The translations under genes were made by a program, and so were the position numbers. Below the pieces are notes generated by a model. It was not told where the DNA came from and did no database searches. It was given only the letters and a program-made list of their open reading frames with translations. Below, in pieces: positions 1-11,999 of a stretch of 64,000 nt of DNA (positions are counted from its first letter, which is position 1; every line of letters begins with the position of its first letter). This stretch comes from Agaricus subrufescens (Eukaryota > Basidiomycota > Agaricomycetes > Agaricales > Agaricaceae), in contig CM057062.1 in NCBI GenBank assembly GCA_029945375.1, positions 2,371,564-2,435,563 on the forward strand. Direction: 5' to 3'.

Positions 1-758
1 CGCAACCTCGCTTAGCTGGTAGGCTCAGCCTCAACTATTTCCCTAGTTGGCAGGTGCCGTCAATCTCCCGGTAATAATAACACAAATAGTTTTTGGACAG
101 CTTTGTGCTTTTATTACGACCCCTAAAATTGACGATCGCTAGCATTTGTTTAGGGTTTTATGGGGCAGCAAACGGTTTCGTCTCCAAGCAACGGAGAAGG
201 AACGTTTCTACTTAATGTTATAGTGACCCCGGCCCGGTCCTAAGCTGGGGCGATACGTCACTACCGATAACACAGTTACTGATAGAGCGTATCAAAGGAG
301 CCTTCTCGGTTGAATGGAGATTCAACTTCAAAGGTAATAATACTGAGACGATTATACAAGCAAGAGAGGGAGCTTAGCAATTAAGACTTATAGGTTCTAG
401 AGCTTTTAGATAAAGGCTTAGTATTAGTCTCCACCTAACCAAGTAGAAACGTTGTTTCTACATGGTTGAGTTGAGGGGTTTATATACTACAGCGAGTATC
501 TACTTATGTAATACTAATAGGAGTCATATCCAGTCATAACTAGTCATAATAAGTCATATCAAGTCATAACTAATCATAATGAGTTGTATCAAGTCATATA
601 AGTCCTCCAAGTCAGTATAAGTCAGAACGACTCTTCCGACTCTTGACTTTGCTGACTAAGAAATATTACGTAAGAAAAGAGAAACAATATTCGATACAAT
701 TACATCAGCAAAGGTAGGCATATTAGATAAGAAAAGAAATTGAAATCATAACATACAA
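1..758. other. Unassigned repeat-like sequence left of the first LTR-like copy
   Basis: No convincing coding region is visible. A TATA-like stretch (tttatatac) lies near 479-487. From about 512 to 640 the sequence is a run of degenerate 10-11 bp units of the type AGTCATAAC/AGTCATATC. The homology between 759-1535 and 3627-4403 stops abruptly at 758/759. This stretch is therefore probably another element that cut or replaced the left half of that repeat copy, possibly part of an LTR. This is inference; no paired end is visible inside the window. Confidence 0.35.
512..640. repeat. Degenerate short tandem repeat, AGTCATA-type units
   Basis: Successive copies of AGTCATA with A/T changes (gtcatatcc, gtcataact, gtcataata, gtcatatca, gtcataact, atcataatg, gtcatataa) are seen directly. 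They lie just downstream of a TATA-like motif, so they could belong to the untranslated part of an LTR, but that is not shown. Confidence 0.5.
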
Positions 759-1535
759 TACACAATAAAAAACTGAGACAAAATAAACAAATATGAAACA
801 AGTAACCAAGTCCATATCCAGTGCTGAATGGGTATAGCCTCCTCGACTCTTCTTTCTCCACCAATCAACAGTCTCGACTATTCAGTCTCCTTGACTGAAC
901 ATTGCACTTGTCTAATCTTCCACTCCTCATTGGCTAACGAGCTTCTAACCCTAGACCCTAGTCTAGAAACCCTTGAGACCCATCCCCCACTGATCAATCT
1001 GTTGATAAGATGTCCTCAATTAGACTAAGTTTCTATCTTGCCTTTAGTTGCTTTGAGATTATCACTATTGCTGCCTGATCCAGAGTCTTGACTGACAATT
1101 CCAACAGTCTCACTTCAGTTTATTCAGTCTCAACATGTGTGATTCACCTATTTCCTAGCCCTTTCCCATTAGGCAGGTAGTAGTTATAGATTCAGTCTAG
1201 CATAAGGTCTGCTAAAGGAACTGTGCTCCGCTAAGTCCTCGAGCCATCCCATAGCCAGTCTCGATGATAATTCCCAATAAAGTTTCCCTAGACTCAGTCT
1301 TGAGACTTCCATTTTAAAGTCCTCAAACACAATTATATTTCCCCTAACTGTACAGTTTTCCTGTTAGGAATTGCAGATGCAATCTCAACTGATCCCTAGT
1401 TTGACTTGTCTTCACACATGCCCTTGACCAATCTTATCTCTAACAGGGTGACCAATTGTTCATTCTCAAGCCTAATACGTACACCTAGCCACATTAAATG
1501 TATATTTTCATGTGTAAAATGGCTGGGGCTGTAAC
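759..1535. repeat. Partial copy of the LTR-like interspersed repeat (right part)
   Basis: This stretch matches 3627-4403 closely over its whole length, starting at atacacaataaaaaactg and ending at ggggctgtaaca. It lacks the first ~600 bp found in the 3025-4403 copy. It abuts the LINE fragment that starts at 1536 and has the same orientation as the second copy. Most differences between the copies are C/T and G/A changes. Confidence 0.75.
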
Positions 1536-1879
1536 AATGTTGCTCCAACTTTTCATACTGGAATGTTCCAACACTCCTAGATGATACAACCCACCAGTCT
1601 CTTTCAAATCTGTTTCCCTAGCATATCTATTTGTTGCCTTCAAGTTTCTTGTAGCAATAACCTGGCTTGCCCTTAGTCTAGCTCTGCCCCATGAGCTTCT
1701 TGTCTCCCATGAAACATCATCATAATATATCCATCAAATCTCCTTTGTGACAATCTCAGATAGTGCTTTTGAACAGGCAGTTTGTCTTGGTGAGAAGGCT
1801 TCTTTGTTGGTTCTTTGGCCATGTCTTCATATGATAAACAATGTGACCAACATCAAAAATAGCACAACTGTAATAATGA

Positions 1880-3024
1880 CTGGAAACCAATACTAACATC
1901 ATACTGAGTATAGATATATGTGCAGAAGACTTCGACATCCAAGATGCAGAGTGGGATATGGAAGCAAAAGCTCATTATAGCCTGAATGCTCTCAGCTCTA
2001 GATTCACTGATGTTACTAGCACTTTAGGCACTCTTAGAGCCATACCCACCAACCCCAACACCCCCACTCACATCCTGCACCAGCACAAAGGAGTCTGGCC
2101 TTCCATTATTAACCTATGCTTCACCTCCCTGCAATTCCTAGAAGACCCTAGTTTCTGGGCAACAGTCCAGGATGACAACATTAGCAGGCTAGGTTTGGGC
2201 CACAACCCTATCCTCATCAAAATTCCCAACAAAGGACAGGAAGACTTGACAGATAAGATATTCCTCAACTGCTACTCTAAGGAAGAAGATGCCTTCATTG
2301 AGGAGGTGATCCAAAAAACTAACCTCCTCAGAGCCAATTATGGTCTTCCAACAAATGTGGTACAAGTTGAAGAATTTATGACAGGTATGGTAACCATCTT
2401 CTCTGACATGTGGAATGCACATGCAGTCATGGCTAAGCCATCCCACCACTCCAAAAAGTGGTGGGATAAGAAGTGCAAAGCAGTATTCAATGACATGAGG
2501 CTTAATCACCAACATGGTCAAAAACATGATCCTACTAAATTTTCAGCCCTCAGGAAGAAAGCCAGGGAAAAATGGAATGCCCATTTCAGTAAAGCCATCA
2601 AGTATATGGCAGTCAACAAGAAACACCCATGGGACCTCATTGAGTGGACCCGGGAGTGAAAGCTGCTGGCCACAGAAGCCATCCTTGATATTAACAGTAA
2701 CCCTTGCAGTGATAATGAATCCCTTTTTGATGCTATTCACAAAATGTTTAACTCCACCAATTGCCGACCTGTCAACTTTAGCAGAGCATCCAAATGTCTC
2801 CCTCCCCTTCCACCACGGGACTGGAATCCTTTCTCCCCACTCGAAATTACTGATGCTCTTTGTAGTTGCTCAAAAAATTTGGCCCCAGGACCTGATCATG
2901 TTTTGTGGCACTTACTTATAAGGTTCATTTGCTCATCACCCAAATTCACAGCCACCCTAGTCCCACTATGTAACACATGTGTGGACCATGGTATATGGCC
3001 ATCGCACTTCAAGAAATCCAACTC
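1880..3024 (+). pseudogene. LINE ORF, endonuclease end to start of reverse transcriptase (broken)
   Basis: One frame runs from about 1880 through 3024, with a TGA at 2657-2659 inside a WTRE*KLL context where CGA is the likely ancestor. It contains a conserved-looking linker with KKWWDKKC, then the RT entry segment (ITDALCS, APGPDHVLWH, IWPSHFKKSN). The reading stops at the junction with the inserted repeat and resumes exactly at 4403 with TIIIPKPNKPSYNRIKSFR, which is the normal continuation of a LINE RT. This shows that the repeat was inserted into the RT gene. No start codon of the original ORF is present. Confidence 0.75.
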
Positions 3025-4403
3025 CGTTGAAGAGACTAGATCAATATAAGTGTGGAAAATAAAATATAAAAAATATAAAACTGAATGTGAATGCAACCCT
3101 TTGAAATACACCGAGTCTCAAGTGTGGTTTGTGGGGAGAATAAATCAGAAAGAAAGTGAAAGTAAGAGTCTTGATTAAGTATTAAATGAAAATAAGGGTA
3201 GAATAGAAATGTGAAACAAGTCTTGACTGAATAGAGACCTCTTCCAGACCTGTGCCATTTTGATTAGAACCTTCATGACAGGGGGCTAAGCTTGCAACAA
3301 CTGTCCTCAATAGGATGGGTTAGACACCTATCTAGGAGGGGTAGTGAGTCTGCCCTAGTGATGCCTCAACAAACTTGGAGAGCCTTGACCTGCCTTTGTG
3401 CTTCAAGACAGACTGCAAGACAAGTTGAGCTAGCACCAAATGCTATTGTGATCCTATTAGACCAGTGAAGATACTCTCTTGAACAGAACACAAGTTCTTC
3501 TGAGTTGAGAAAGAACTTTAAGAAGTGCTTAGAACACTGTGAAGTTTAACCAAACTTGATTTCACTTGCACAGTGCTTTGGCAAGATTCGATTCCGAACC
3601 TCGTCCTTGACTGGCAACTATATATGATACACAATAAAAAACTGAGACAAAATAACAAATATGAAACAAATAACCAAGTCCATATCCAGTGCTGAATGGG
3701 TATAGCCTCCTTGACTCTTCTTTCTCCACCAATCAACAGTCTCAACTATTCAGTCTCCTCAACCAAACATTGCACTTGCCTAATCCCTCACTCTTCATTG
3801 GCTAACAAGGTTTCAACCCTAGACCCTAGTCTAGGAACCCTTGAGACTCATCCCCCACTGATCAACCCATCGATAAGATGTCCTCAATTAGACCAAATCT
3901 CTGGCTTGCCTCCAGTTGCTTTGAGATTATCAGCATTGCTACCCAATCCTGAGTCTTGACCAATAATCCCAACAGCCTTGCTTCAGTTCATTCAGTCTCG
4001 ACATGTGTGAATCACCTACTTCCTAGCCTTTCCATATCAGGCAGGTAGTAGTTATAGATTCAGTCTAGCATAAGGTCTGCTAAAGGAACCACGCTCCGCT
4101 AAGTCCTCAAGCCATCCCATAGCCAGTCTCAATGATAATTCCCAATAAAGTCTCCCTAGGCTCAGTCTCGAGACTTCCATTCTAAGTCCTTGAATGCAAT
4201 TATATTTCCCCTAACAGTACAGTTTTCCTGTTAGGAACCATGGATACAATTTCAACTGATTCCTAGTTTGACCTGTCTTCACACATGCCCTCAACTGATC
4301 TTGTTACTAATGGAGTGATTGATTACTCATTCTTGAGCCTAATACATACACCTAGCTGCATTAAACGTATATTTTCACATGTAAAATGGTTGGGGCCGTA
4401 ACA
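3025..4403. repeat. LTR-like interspersed repeat (about 1.38 kb) inserted into the LINE RT
   Basis: The insertion splits the codons of the LINE RT between KKSN and TIII. Read on the minus strand it starts TGTTACGGCCCC and ends near CTCTTCAACG, which resembles an LTR with a damaged CA end. A TATA-like tatatatg lies near 3619. No long ORF is present, so it is probably a solo LTR. Target duplication is unclear: AACTC on the left versus AACAC overlapping the right boundary. Ends are accurate to a few bases only. Confidence 0.6.
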
Positions 4404-6760
4404 CCATCATTATCCCCAAACCCAACAAGCCATCTTACAACAGGATCAAATCATTTAGACTCATCGTCCTCCTCAACACCACCAGAAAGCTATTTGAAAA
4501 AGTCATTGCCACTTGCCTTCAATTTGACAGTATCTCCCGCAAAATCATCCATCCATGTCAGACAGGGGGCATCCTCCAACAATCCACAGAGGATGCTGCA
4601 GTCACAATCACACACTCAGTATAGAATGCATGGAGCTGAAAACAAGTTGTAACAGTCTTGGCATTTGACATTGCCCAATTTTTCCCATCTCTAAACCACT
4701 ATATCTTATGTGAAGTGCTTGCTCACTTTGGGTACCCCCCCCAGATTGTCTCTTTCTTCAAGAATTATCTCATCAACCAGTTCACATCCTATAATATTAA
4801 TAACAAACAGTCCCAAAAATTCCCATGTAGTGTAGGAGTCAGTCAAGGTAGCACCTTATCACCTATACTATCTGCACTCTACATCTCTCCTATCTTTCAT
4901 CTTATCAATTACTGGATTACTCATGATGACTCATTTATTAAACCACTCTCTTCATTTCTATCTTATGTAGACAATGGTCTTTTTGTTGCCACAGACTCAG
5001 ACTATAGTTGTACCCACAAAACCCTCCTGCATGCATACTCACACATTACCACCCTATTCACAGAATTTGGTCTCATTATGGAACACTCCAAAATGGAACT
5101 CTTTCAAATGATATGCAACCAGGTTGTTTTCTGTGGCCAAATGGCTCAAAACACTAGGTAATTCCACCAAAGGCCTCCTCCCCCACCACAAGAGACTCCT
5201 CTATACAACATGCATTATCCCCATCACTACATATGGCCTTTGGTGCTGGTATTGCCCAGGCACATGAGGGTTCATCACCAACACAAAAACCTTCATTGCA
5301 ATGCATTGATCTGCATCCTTATGGATTACTGGATCTTTCCACACTACCCCCACAGGAGGTGCTCTTGCTCTAGCAGGCCTAGTCCCCATGCACATCACTC
5401 TCAAAAAATTATACAACAAATCCAAAACACGTATTGCCACCCTTCATTGTGGCTACCCTATCCTTGCCCTCACTGATAAAAACATGGCCCAGGGATCTTT
5501 ACTGCATCCTGACAGTCTGGAGTTCATGTCTAAAACTAGAAGGAAAGCCACTAAATCTCCATTAGATGTTAATGACCTTGACCTCATAGCAGAAACATTC
5601 CACCCTACCCACCCTAAAGCCACCCCAGGCCAATGCTTCATAGATATTCATCACACCAAGCTATCCCTCCACCTCCCCCCATCTTCTCTTAAAGCCTCGA
5701 AAGAAGAAATCAAGGCCCATCACAACCTCATGTCCAAAATCATCTCCTCCCCTGAGACCCACTCCATATGCACCGTCATGAGCGGAAAAAGACAGAAGGA
5801 GGAATCTACTAAACCCAACCTCCCAAAACACCACCATGCCGCTTACTCTATCACCCATAAAGGCACCCTCATCTGCTTCAAGACACTTCCCACAGGAAGA
5901 CAAACATCTATAGCAAATGCGCACACATGGTCTGCCATTATGGCCATTACTAAGATCACAGAACACATATGCCTCCATCCCCACCATTCCATCTGACACA
6001 TCCACCTGCTTTCCCCATGTGTCCCAGTCCTCAGGGGCCATATTTTTAACAGCAGGTCCCATAAAGGACATTCCATCAACATTGCTCTTGCCAGAGCACT
6101 CAGCAACCTCATTGAAGTCATTTCCCAGGCACACATCACTATCACAGGGTGCAGGGCAGCTAGTATGCCTAAATGCCCGCACAAATTGTTTGACCATAAG
6201 TGTGCCCCATGCATTGCTAAACACACAGCCACATCTACCAGACATGCTATGTTCAATGGCAAAACCATCTTCCCTCCATCCCAGACCCTCCAAAAACATC
6301 ACCTCTCAATAGAATGCAAAGCCATTGCCCAATGGGCAAGCGACTTCAACAACCCCAAATCAGGATTCTTCAAAGGGAAGAAGTTCCTCCCCATGAATGA
6401 TGGAGATTCCAAAGATCACCTTGCCCCCAGCACCCATGGTAATGGTCCCTGGATGGGAACATATTTCTATATGTCCACCATAGAGTCTATGCAACTATTT
6501 GCAAGATTTTGCCAAGCTGTCACCAACCATGCCCCCATTGGGGACTACCAATTATGGTTCTTTGCCAACTCTGACCCCCCCCATCCACCACATGCCCGGG
6601 ACACAGCCACACTCTCAAGACCAGGCATCACATCTTAAACAAATGCTCCTGGTATGCAAGGCACATCAACCACAACTACACCTGTATAGAGGATGTCATA
6701 CTATTCCTCATAGACAATCCCAAAGCATTCTCTTTCCAAGGCCCCTTATGCCCTAGGAAA
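4404..6760 (+). pseudogene. LINE ORF, reverse transcriptase palm to C-terminal zinc knuckle (broken)
   Basis: Reverse transcriptase motifs are clear: LAFDIAQFFPSLNH (motif A region), GVSQGSTLSPILSALY (motif B) and LSYVDNGLF (motif C). The usual YVDD/FADD catalytic pair reads YVDN, so the enzyme would be dead. In-frame stops occur at 4622-4624 (TAG), 4637-4639 (TGA) and again near 5267 and 5306 (TGA); most fit C-to-T loss of CGA or CAG. At about 5150 the frame jumps from the palm region straight to KWLKTLGNSTKGLL, so a piece between is missing. Further down a C-terminal CPGH...TRHHILNKC knuckle-like motif ends near 6655, typical for LINE pol ends. The RNase H region, if present, is too damaged to call. 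Confidence 0.75.
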
Positions 6761-7463
6761 GAGGAAGGTGAGTGGAAAGCCCATGTTGAATATATGCACC
6801 GCTCAAAAACCACCATTGCAAACTCATCGGTCTATCTCCTGACCCTCATCAAACACCTATTTTCATTGGGGAACAGATCTCTCCCACCTTCACCCAACTC
6901 CTAGTCCCAAAGCTCATTATCCACTCAGACACCCTTATTAAATTCTGCCCCATTCCTTTGAATGAGTTAGGCAAACATCACAGCTGGCTCAACTGGACCA
7001 ACAGAGAGGCTAGGGGTGGCAACCCCTATGCCTAGGCTTTACCAAGTTGCAAATAGGACGGTCAAGGAAGGTTCCTATTGGCTCAGCAGTCTTCAGACCG
7101 TGCCACACTTATTCAGGTCCTGAACAGGTAATTGGTTTCCAATCTCCCTGAACCCCCCTGAGCTTGCTCAGAACACATTTCGGTTTCAGTTTTGATTTCA
7201 CATTTTTGGCATTATATTAACAGATAGGTTACCTGTACACAATGAACTAATAGTATAGTAAGCTAACTTCGCCTCAGCTTCTACATGTCACTTAGGGCAC
7301 CTGTCCGTGTTTGAATAGTTTTGTTGGCCTGGGTTCTGTTTTTCATTTATTCTTCTCATTTGTTGTCTGGGGCTTTGTCTTTACCACATTTTTCCTGACC
7401 TTCAGTCAGGAGCGCTACACGATCGGGCAGCGCTATATAAAATTTGATCTAAAAAAAAAAAAA

Positions 7464-8040
7464 ACTGTAATGATGACAACACTAAGTAGGATAGAGGCAA
7501 TAAGTGTGTGATTGGTAGAAGAGTATAACAACAAGAGCTCACCTCAGTAACTTGTGGATGCGAACAAGAACTGAGGTATCGCAGAGGAGAAGGAGGCATA
7601 TATATACTGAGTAGAGATGTAGCATGGACTTGCATGGTCATGTATCTAATGAAAGAGAAAAAGTGAAATGCAGTTCAAGGTGTCATGCATCACATGTACT
7701 GGCCAATGCGTCGTTAGTAGTTGCATGATAAGCATGTGGCCAGGCGCAGGACCAGGCGCTCGGCATTTCAACAACAACGGCCATATTCAAGGCCTGTTTA
7801 TTCCGTGTTTCATAAAGTAAAAGTTGAGCATTCAAAATTGTTGACTTTAATCATCAGAGCCGCCATTAAGTCGAGTGGTCGAACTCCCTTGAAGAATACA
7901 TAAAACCTCGTAGTAACAAATCCACTCATCAAGGCATTACTGAACATCTATTTAAGTCGGAAATTTTCCGGGCCGGGGGGGTTTATCAGAACACTACTAC
8001 ACAACTCATCTCCAATAAACTTAATATACAGCACATATTT
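7464..8040. other. Intergenic stretch after the LINE poly-A
   Basis: I see no convincing gene here. Short open stretches lack family motifs. A G-run (ggccggggggg) occurs near 7975. The sequence probably includes the 3' flank of the membrane-protein gene whose coding end is at 8041. Confidence 0.4.
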
Positions 8041-9500
8041 CTACACGGAAAGCAGTCCGACATGTCCAACCGCAGGGGCAGTAGTAGTAGATGATGACGC
8101 AATGTGACCATCATCAGAAGGACACACAATCGTAATGTTTGTATCCATCTCTTCACTCTCCATGAATGAAGTAAACATAGGTATTGAACCCTGTTCGTTT
8201 GGATCTGGTGAACCTACAGGAAGTCTATTCGTTAAAGTCCCAGTTCGTTGTCGAAGAATTTGTAACACCACTCTGTTGCAAAGGACTGAATGGAGCACTC
8301 TCTGCGGCCTTTGACCAGGTGATCAATAAAAGTAGGGGAAAAAATCATTCTTCGATAAACATCCTACTCACGTCGCTAGCCAGTTTGCGAGTGGTCTCTT
8401 TTTAGGAGTGTCATTCCTCAGATAAATCGAAGACGCGAGGTATAGACTCACTGGAGCGAGGGCAGCTACTAGCACATTTGCAATTGATAAGACTGGAGCA
8501 TGTGCCATTAGGTGTCACAACGGGACCATAGAAGCCAACATACTCAATACGTAGATGTAGTATAGAAGTCCTAGGGTTCTGATTCCTGAATTCCGTCCCT
8601 TTCTAAGCGGTCTGAAAGCTTACCATCCTTATACATTTGTTTAACCCAGGGAGAATGAGAATGTTGGACTAAGTTTATCGGTTAGGATTTTTCTCTATAG
8701 AAATCGAAGAGCTGACGCACGGGAACGGTAAGCTTGGATTGCCGTAAGTATGCCAACAACTGGATACATAGACATCCTTCAGACGACCTACGATCACAAG
8801 CAGCGGTGCACACACTTACTGGTTTCTGATAACGCCAGAAGGATATACGAAAAGATGATGATGGGACTTGCTCGACCTAACCTACACCCCGGTACGTGAG
8901 GAGATAGAGTGGGCAAATCTAAGCGAGGCAATATTTAGATGACGGGAGGCATGAACGCTGGACATCAAGCACATACACTCCAGAGATCGAAGTTCGATCG
9001 CTGTGATTACGATGGCAGGTAGGAACGTCAACTGCAAAGGAATACAATGAGCGATTTATGTAGGAGTAGGAGGACACGCTTACCCCGGAACTACAAAGTA
9101 AAATAATCATGATTATTCTGCGTCTTTCCCAAAGAGCAATTGTCCGTAATATAAGAATTGCTGCGGCATAGTTAGCGGAATGTCATACGCGGAGGTGCCC
9201 GACACCGACTTTCTGAGATTATAATTCCAGATACAATAAACCCTATTGTCAGCCTTAGCAAAAGAAAAAATTATCAAGTGGATTGAACGCTTACATGCCA
9301 ACACTGTATTTTGTCTGAGGCAGCTCTACCCATTGGCAATTGGAAAATATCCGGTCGTCCTGAGCAAGGTAGCCGACTTACCTCAGGGTCATGCGTCGAT
9401 AGGACATTCACTAAAATTACATTAGACGGGAAGAATGTTGGTAGGGGAAAAGGATGAAACACACAATTCAGAGTCATGAATGTATCCACATAGGGCAAAT
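8041..9500 (-). CDS. Probable DUF6533-like multi-pass membrane protein (spliced; 5' limits uncertain)
   Basis: The last exon ends at 8041 and encodes RVLHSVLCNRVVLQILRQR followed by a hydrophilic acidic tail of about 65 residues. An intron fits upstream (gtgagt ... cgcag, about 8297-8370) joining KLASD to RVLHSV. Further upstream, hydrophobic exon pieces read FSYILLALSE, VVGILTAIQAYRSRASAL and (VYKDG)IRTLGLLYYIYVLSMLASMV. The order 'helix - AYR - short loop - YKDG helix - LQRVLHSxxxxR' is what I know from the fungal DUF6533/DUF6534 membrane proteins. N-terminal exons at about 8920-9500 are less certain (one open piece ends MPQQFLYYGQLLFGKDAE). Some exon frames contain stops, so it may be decayed. 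Function in this family is unknown. Confidence 0.45.
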
Positions 9501-10917
9501 ATCTGTTTAAGATGAAAAAAATAAAGCCTCCTTTGAGGGGATAATTCCAAACATGCGCCAGCTAGGGTTGCAACACTGATCGGAAAACGTTCAACAGGCT
9601 CGCGGGTGGATATACGTACTTCCTGGTCAAGGGTGCATAGGTGATCATATACCTGACATCGTTATATCATCGCCGAGAGGAAAAGTGGTGACGGAACACA
9701 CAAGTAGTGTAGCACAAGCCACCATAGTGCTCGGCACCAGCCGTGGCTGCCAAGCGCGACAACGTCAGTCCCTACAGCCCGAAATAGACATATGCACTCA
9801 CATCCATCTTCGCCAACCCCGCCCTCCTCTCAGACTCGGCGCACTGGCCCAATGCTACGCAGGTAAGTGAGACGTTGCTTCCCACCGTCAAGAATGTGAG
9901 TGAGTTGGCACAGAGATGAATTGTCGGCAGAAGCAGCCGAAAATTCCCGAGTCACGAGTCGTATGCCGACAGCCGCTTGAGACGACTTGCAAAGCCAGGT
10001 TGAAGGGGGGGAAAGGTGTGTCTCTCAGTAGAGGACAAAGAGGGGAAAAGATGCGGAGGGCCGGGAATGGACCGAGAATCTTTGATGATTTATCTTTTCT
10101 CAACCATGAGGTGATGACGGCATCAGCTTGTTCTCTCTTCGGACGTACTCGACGGAGCACAGGCTACTATTTTTCACTTAGGGTTTCTAGACGTTTCAGA
10201 AGTCGTTGGCCTTCGCTTCAACTCGTCTAGACTCTCTTCTAATGCGCTAATCTGACTGTGGTAAGAAATCCCGCCAATAGCGTCAACCTGATATTGTTGT
10301 CTCTCATCTGGAACGCCGAAGGACCCATTATATGTAAAGAACGTCTTATCGGCGGCCAGGCTTCTCGCCTCTGACTGATTCTATATGACTGATTTGATGC
10401 CGAGAGAATACCAGGGATACCCTTCGGGCCCAATGAGCTTAAAATACCCTAGTCTATAAACATTTCCATTGGATGATCTATTTGGCGCTGACACTGATCC
10501 TCAAGGACCGGCCTATACTGGTGTTCGTCGACAGAACCACACGATGGCAACACACTTCTTTGATAAGTCGTAGAACTGCATCACCCAGTGGAGGTGTTCA
10601 CACTCCACAGCGTTCGAAGGACCAATTATCGCAAGAGCGCCACCAAAACTGCGACAACTAAGAGCAGGATCACCGCATCTGCCAGTCTGGCTCGCGCAGC
10701 AAGTCAAGTTCAATTTCCCGAAGGGTAGCCTCTAAAAACAGTATAATGAGCAATTATGGCCCCCTATACGCACCTCCATTATTCGGAGTTTCAGAAGAAA
10801 AGATTCTGAAGCTAGTTGGCAATAAATTTACGAAGTCAAGAGCACAAGCATATATATAGACTACAAGAAAAACTACTCCTACATTAAACGTGCAGGAACG
10901 AAAGTAAAAGGTTCCTT
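9501..10917. other. No recognisable gene
   Basis: Only short open stretches (under 105 codons) without known motifs are present on either strand. No repeats shared with the rest of the window were noticed. Confidence 0.4.
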
Positions 10918-11982
10918 TTAGCGTTGTCGCCGTCTCTGAATGCCGCTCTTCATCTCTTCGAAACAATACCCCATAACGGTGAATGAGCCCGCAGCGGTAA
11001 CATCTTCCTCCCAGGCCCCGACACAATCTCCGTCAATACCCAACCACCCAGTCTCACTCAGACCCATCCCCCATTTAGCACCAACCGCACTAATCACGCA
11101 AAGAGACTCATATCCGGCACAAAATGAACAAGCCTGCAGGGTCTCGAAAGCTTCGTTCATGGTTACCCTTGCTTCCCTTCTCGTGAAATCATTCACTGCC
11201 AGTGCATTATGAACATTCACGAATAAGAAGGGTTCTGTCGGGGATGTTACGTCGAAGACCGCAAATGATTGTTTTGACGTTGATAAGAACGAGCCCCCAC
11301 CCATATCGTCTGGCAGAACCTGATGGGCCTGCAGTGAGCCCTTGGGATCCCAGTCCTGTAGAATTTCGAAACCCTGCGTCGAAGGGAACCAATACTCCAA
11401 CACATGATTCCACAAAGGGCAGAAGTTTCTTCCGAGAGGATGTTGATCAAGGATGAACGCTAGTGTATCGTGAATGAATTCTGGATATGCCGTATCGGTG
11501 ACCGGGTGTATAATTGGTTGCTCAACGGCAACCTCAGCACGATCAGGCGATGCTTCCTCTATTTCTTGGGGTAGGCCAATCAGAGATCGGAACGTAGATT
11601 GGAATGTAGAATTGTAACCCTGAGAAGCAAGGTTGTCATAGGAGGAATCATGGTATTCATCGTGATCGACGAACGAATCCACGTTTGCTTGGGGTCCTTC
11701 CAGAGACGGTTCAACATTCCTTCGGGAGGTCTGAAGAGAATCCGGAATCGTTTCATTATGTCGAGGTTCTATTGCTTCCTCGAGGTTAGGAGGGTCAGCG
11801 AAGGGGTTGCTGGGTCGTGTGTGAGGGGTCGGTGTAGCATCGGTATAGCAATGTACAGCTCGAGGTGTTGAGGATGATAACTCCATACGGTCGGCATCGC
11901 TCTCTGACACTAGTGGCGCAATCGGCTGATTTTCATTCTCCTGCACATATGTAGCAGGCGGGCGCTCTCTGTAGACTAGCAT
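10918..11982 (-). CDS. Hypothetical protein, 354 codons in one exon (possibly with upstream exon)
   Basis: The ORF is long, uninterrupted and on the minus strand. Its N-terminal half (about residues 1-160) is polar and rich in S, T, P and acidic residues, so probably disordered. The C-terminal half (about 165-350) looks folded: TLAFILDQHPLGRNFCPLWN, then GGSFLSTSKQSFAVFDVTS, then FLFVNVHNALAVNDFTRREA, then SLCVISAVGAKWGMGLSETG. The pattern of a hydrophobic strand followed by ...FLFVNV.. and a helix with R/E residues is reminiscent of degenerate PD-(D/E)XK-type folds in Agaricomycete proteins, but no clear catalytic D-ExK is visible. A possible upstream exon exists, since an intron with gtgag...aattag fits at about 12004-12042. 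I do not recognise the gene and assign no function. Confidence 0.5.
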   Translation of the reverse strand: MLVYRERPPATYVQENENQPIAPLVSESDADRMELSSSTPRAVHCYTDATPTPHTRPSNPFADPPNLEEAIEPRHNETIPDSLQTSRRNVEPSLEGPQANVDSFVDHDEYHDSSYDNLASQGYNSTFQSTFRSLIGLPQEIEEASPDRAEVAVEQPIIHPVTDTAYPEFIHDTLAFILDQHPLGRNFCPLWNHVLEYWFPSTQGFEILQDWDPKGSLQAHQVLPDDMGGGSFLSTSKQSFAVFDVTSPTEPFLFVNVHNALAVNDFTRREARVTMNEAFETLQACSFCAGYESLCVISAVGAKWGMGLSETGWLGIDGDCVGAWEEDVTAAGSFTVMGYCFEEMKSGIQRRRQR

Positions 11983-11999
11983 ACAAGCAACGGAATGAG

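Larger units (their letters stand above)
1536..7463 (+). mobile_element. Degraded non-LTR (LINE) retrotransposon, interrupted by an LTR-like repeat
   Basis: The visible parts, in order, are the C-terminal part of an endonuclease region and endonuclease-RT linker (about 1880-2660), the RT N-terminal part (2660-3024), an inserted repeat (3025-4403), the RT palm region (4404-5160), a downstream region (5160-6600), a C-terminal CCHC-like knuckle (about 6593-6655), and a 3' end with a run of A at 7451-7463. The poly-A end and the absence of LTRs support LINE type. The left end is missing because the repeat copy ending at 1535 abuts it. Several in-frame stops, an internal deletion near 5150 and a changed catalytic motif make it inactive. 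It resembles fungal Tad1-like LINEs, but the clade was not tested. Confidence 0.8.

Noticed and set aside
5661..6302. Minus-strand ORF of 213 codons over the LINE
   Set aside because: It is antisense to the LINE coding strand, whose translation gives family motifs; a shadow.
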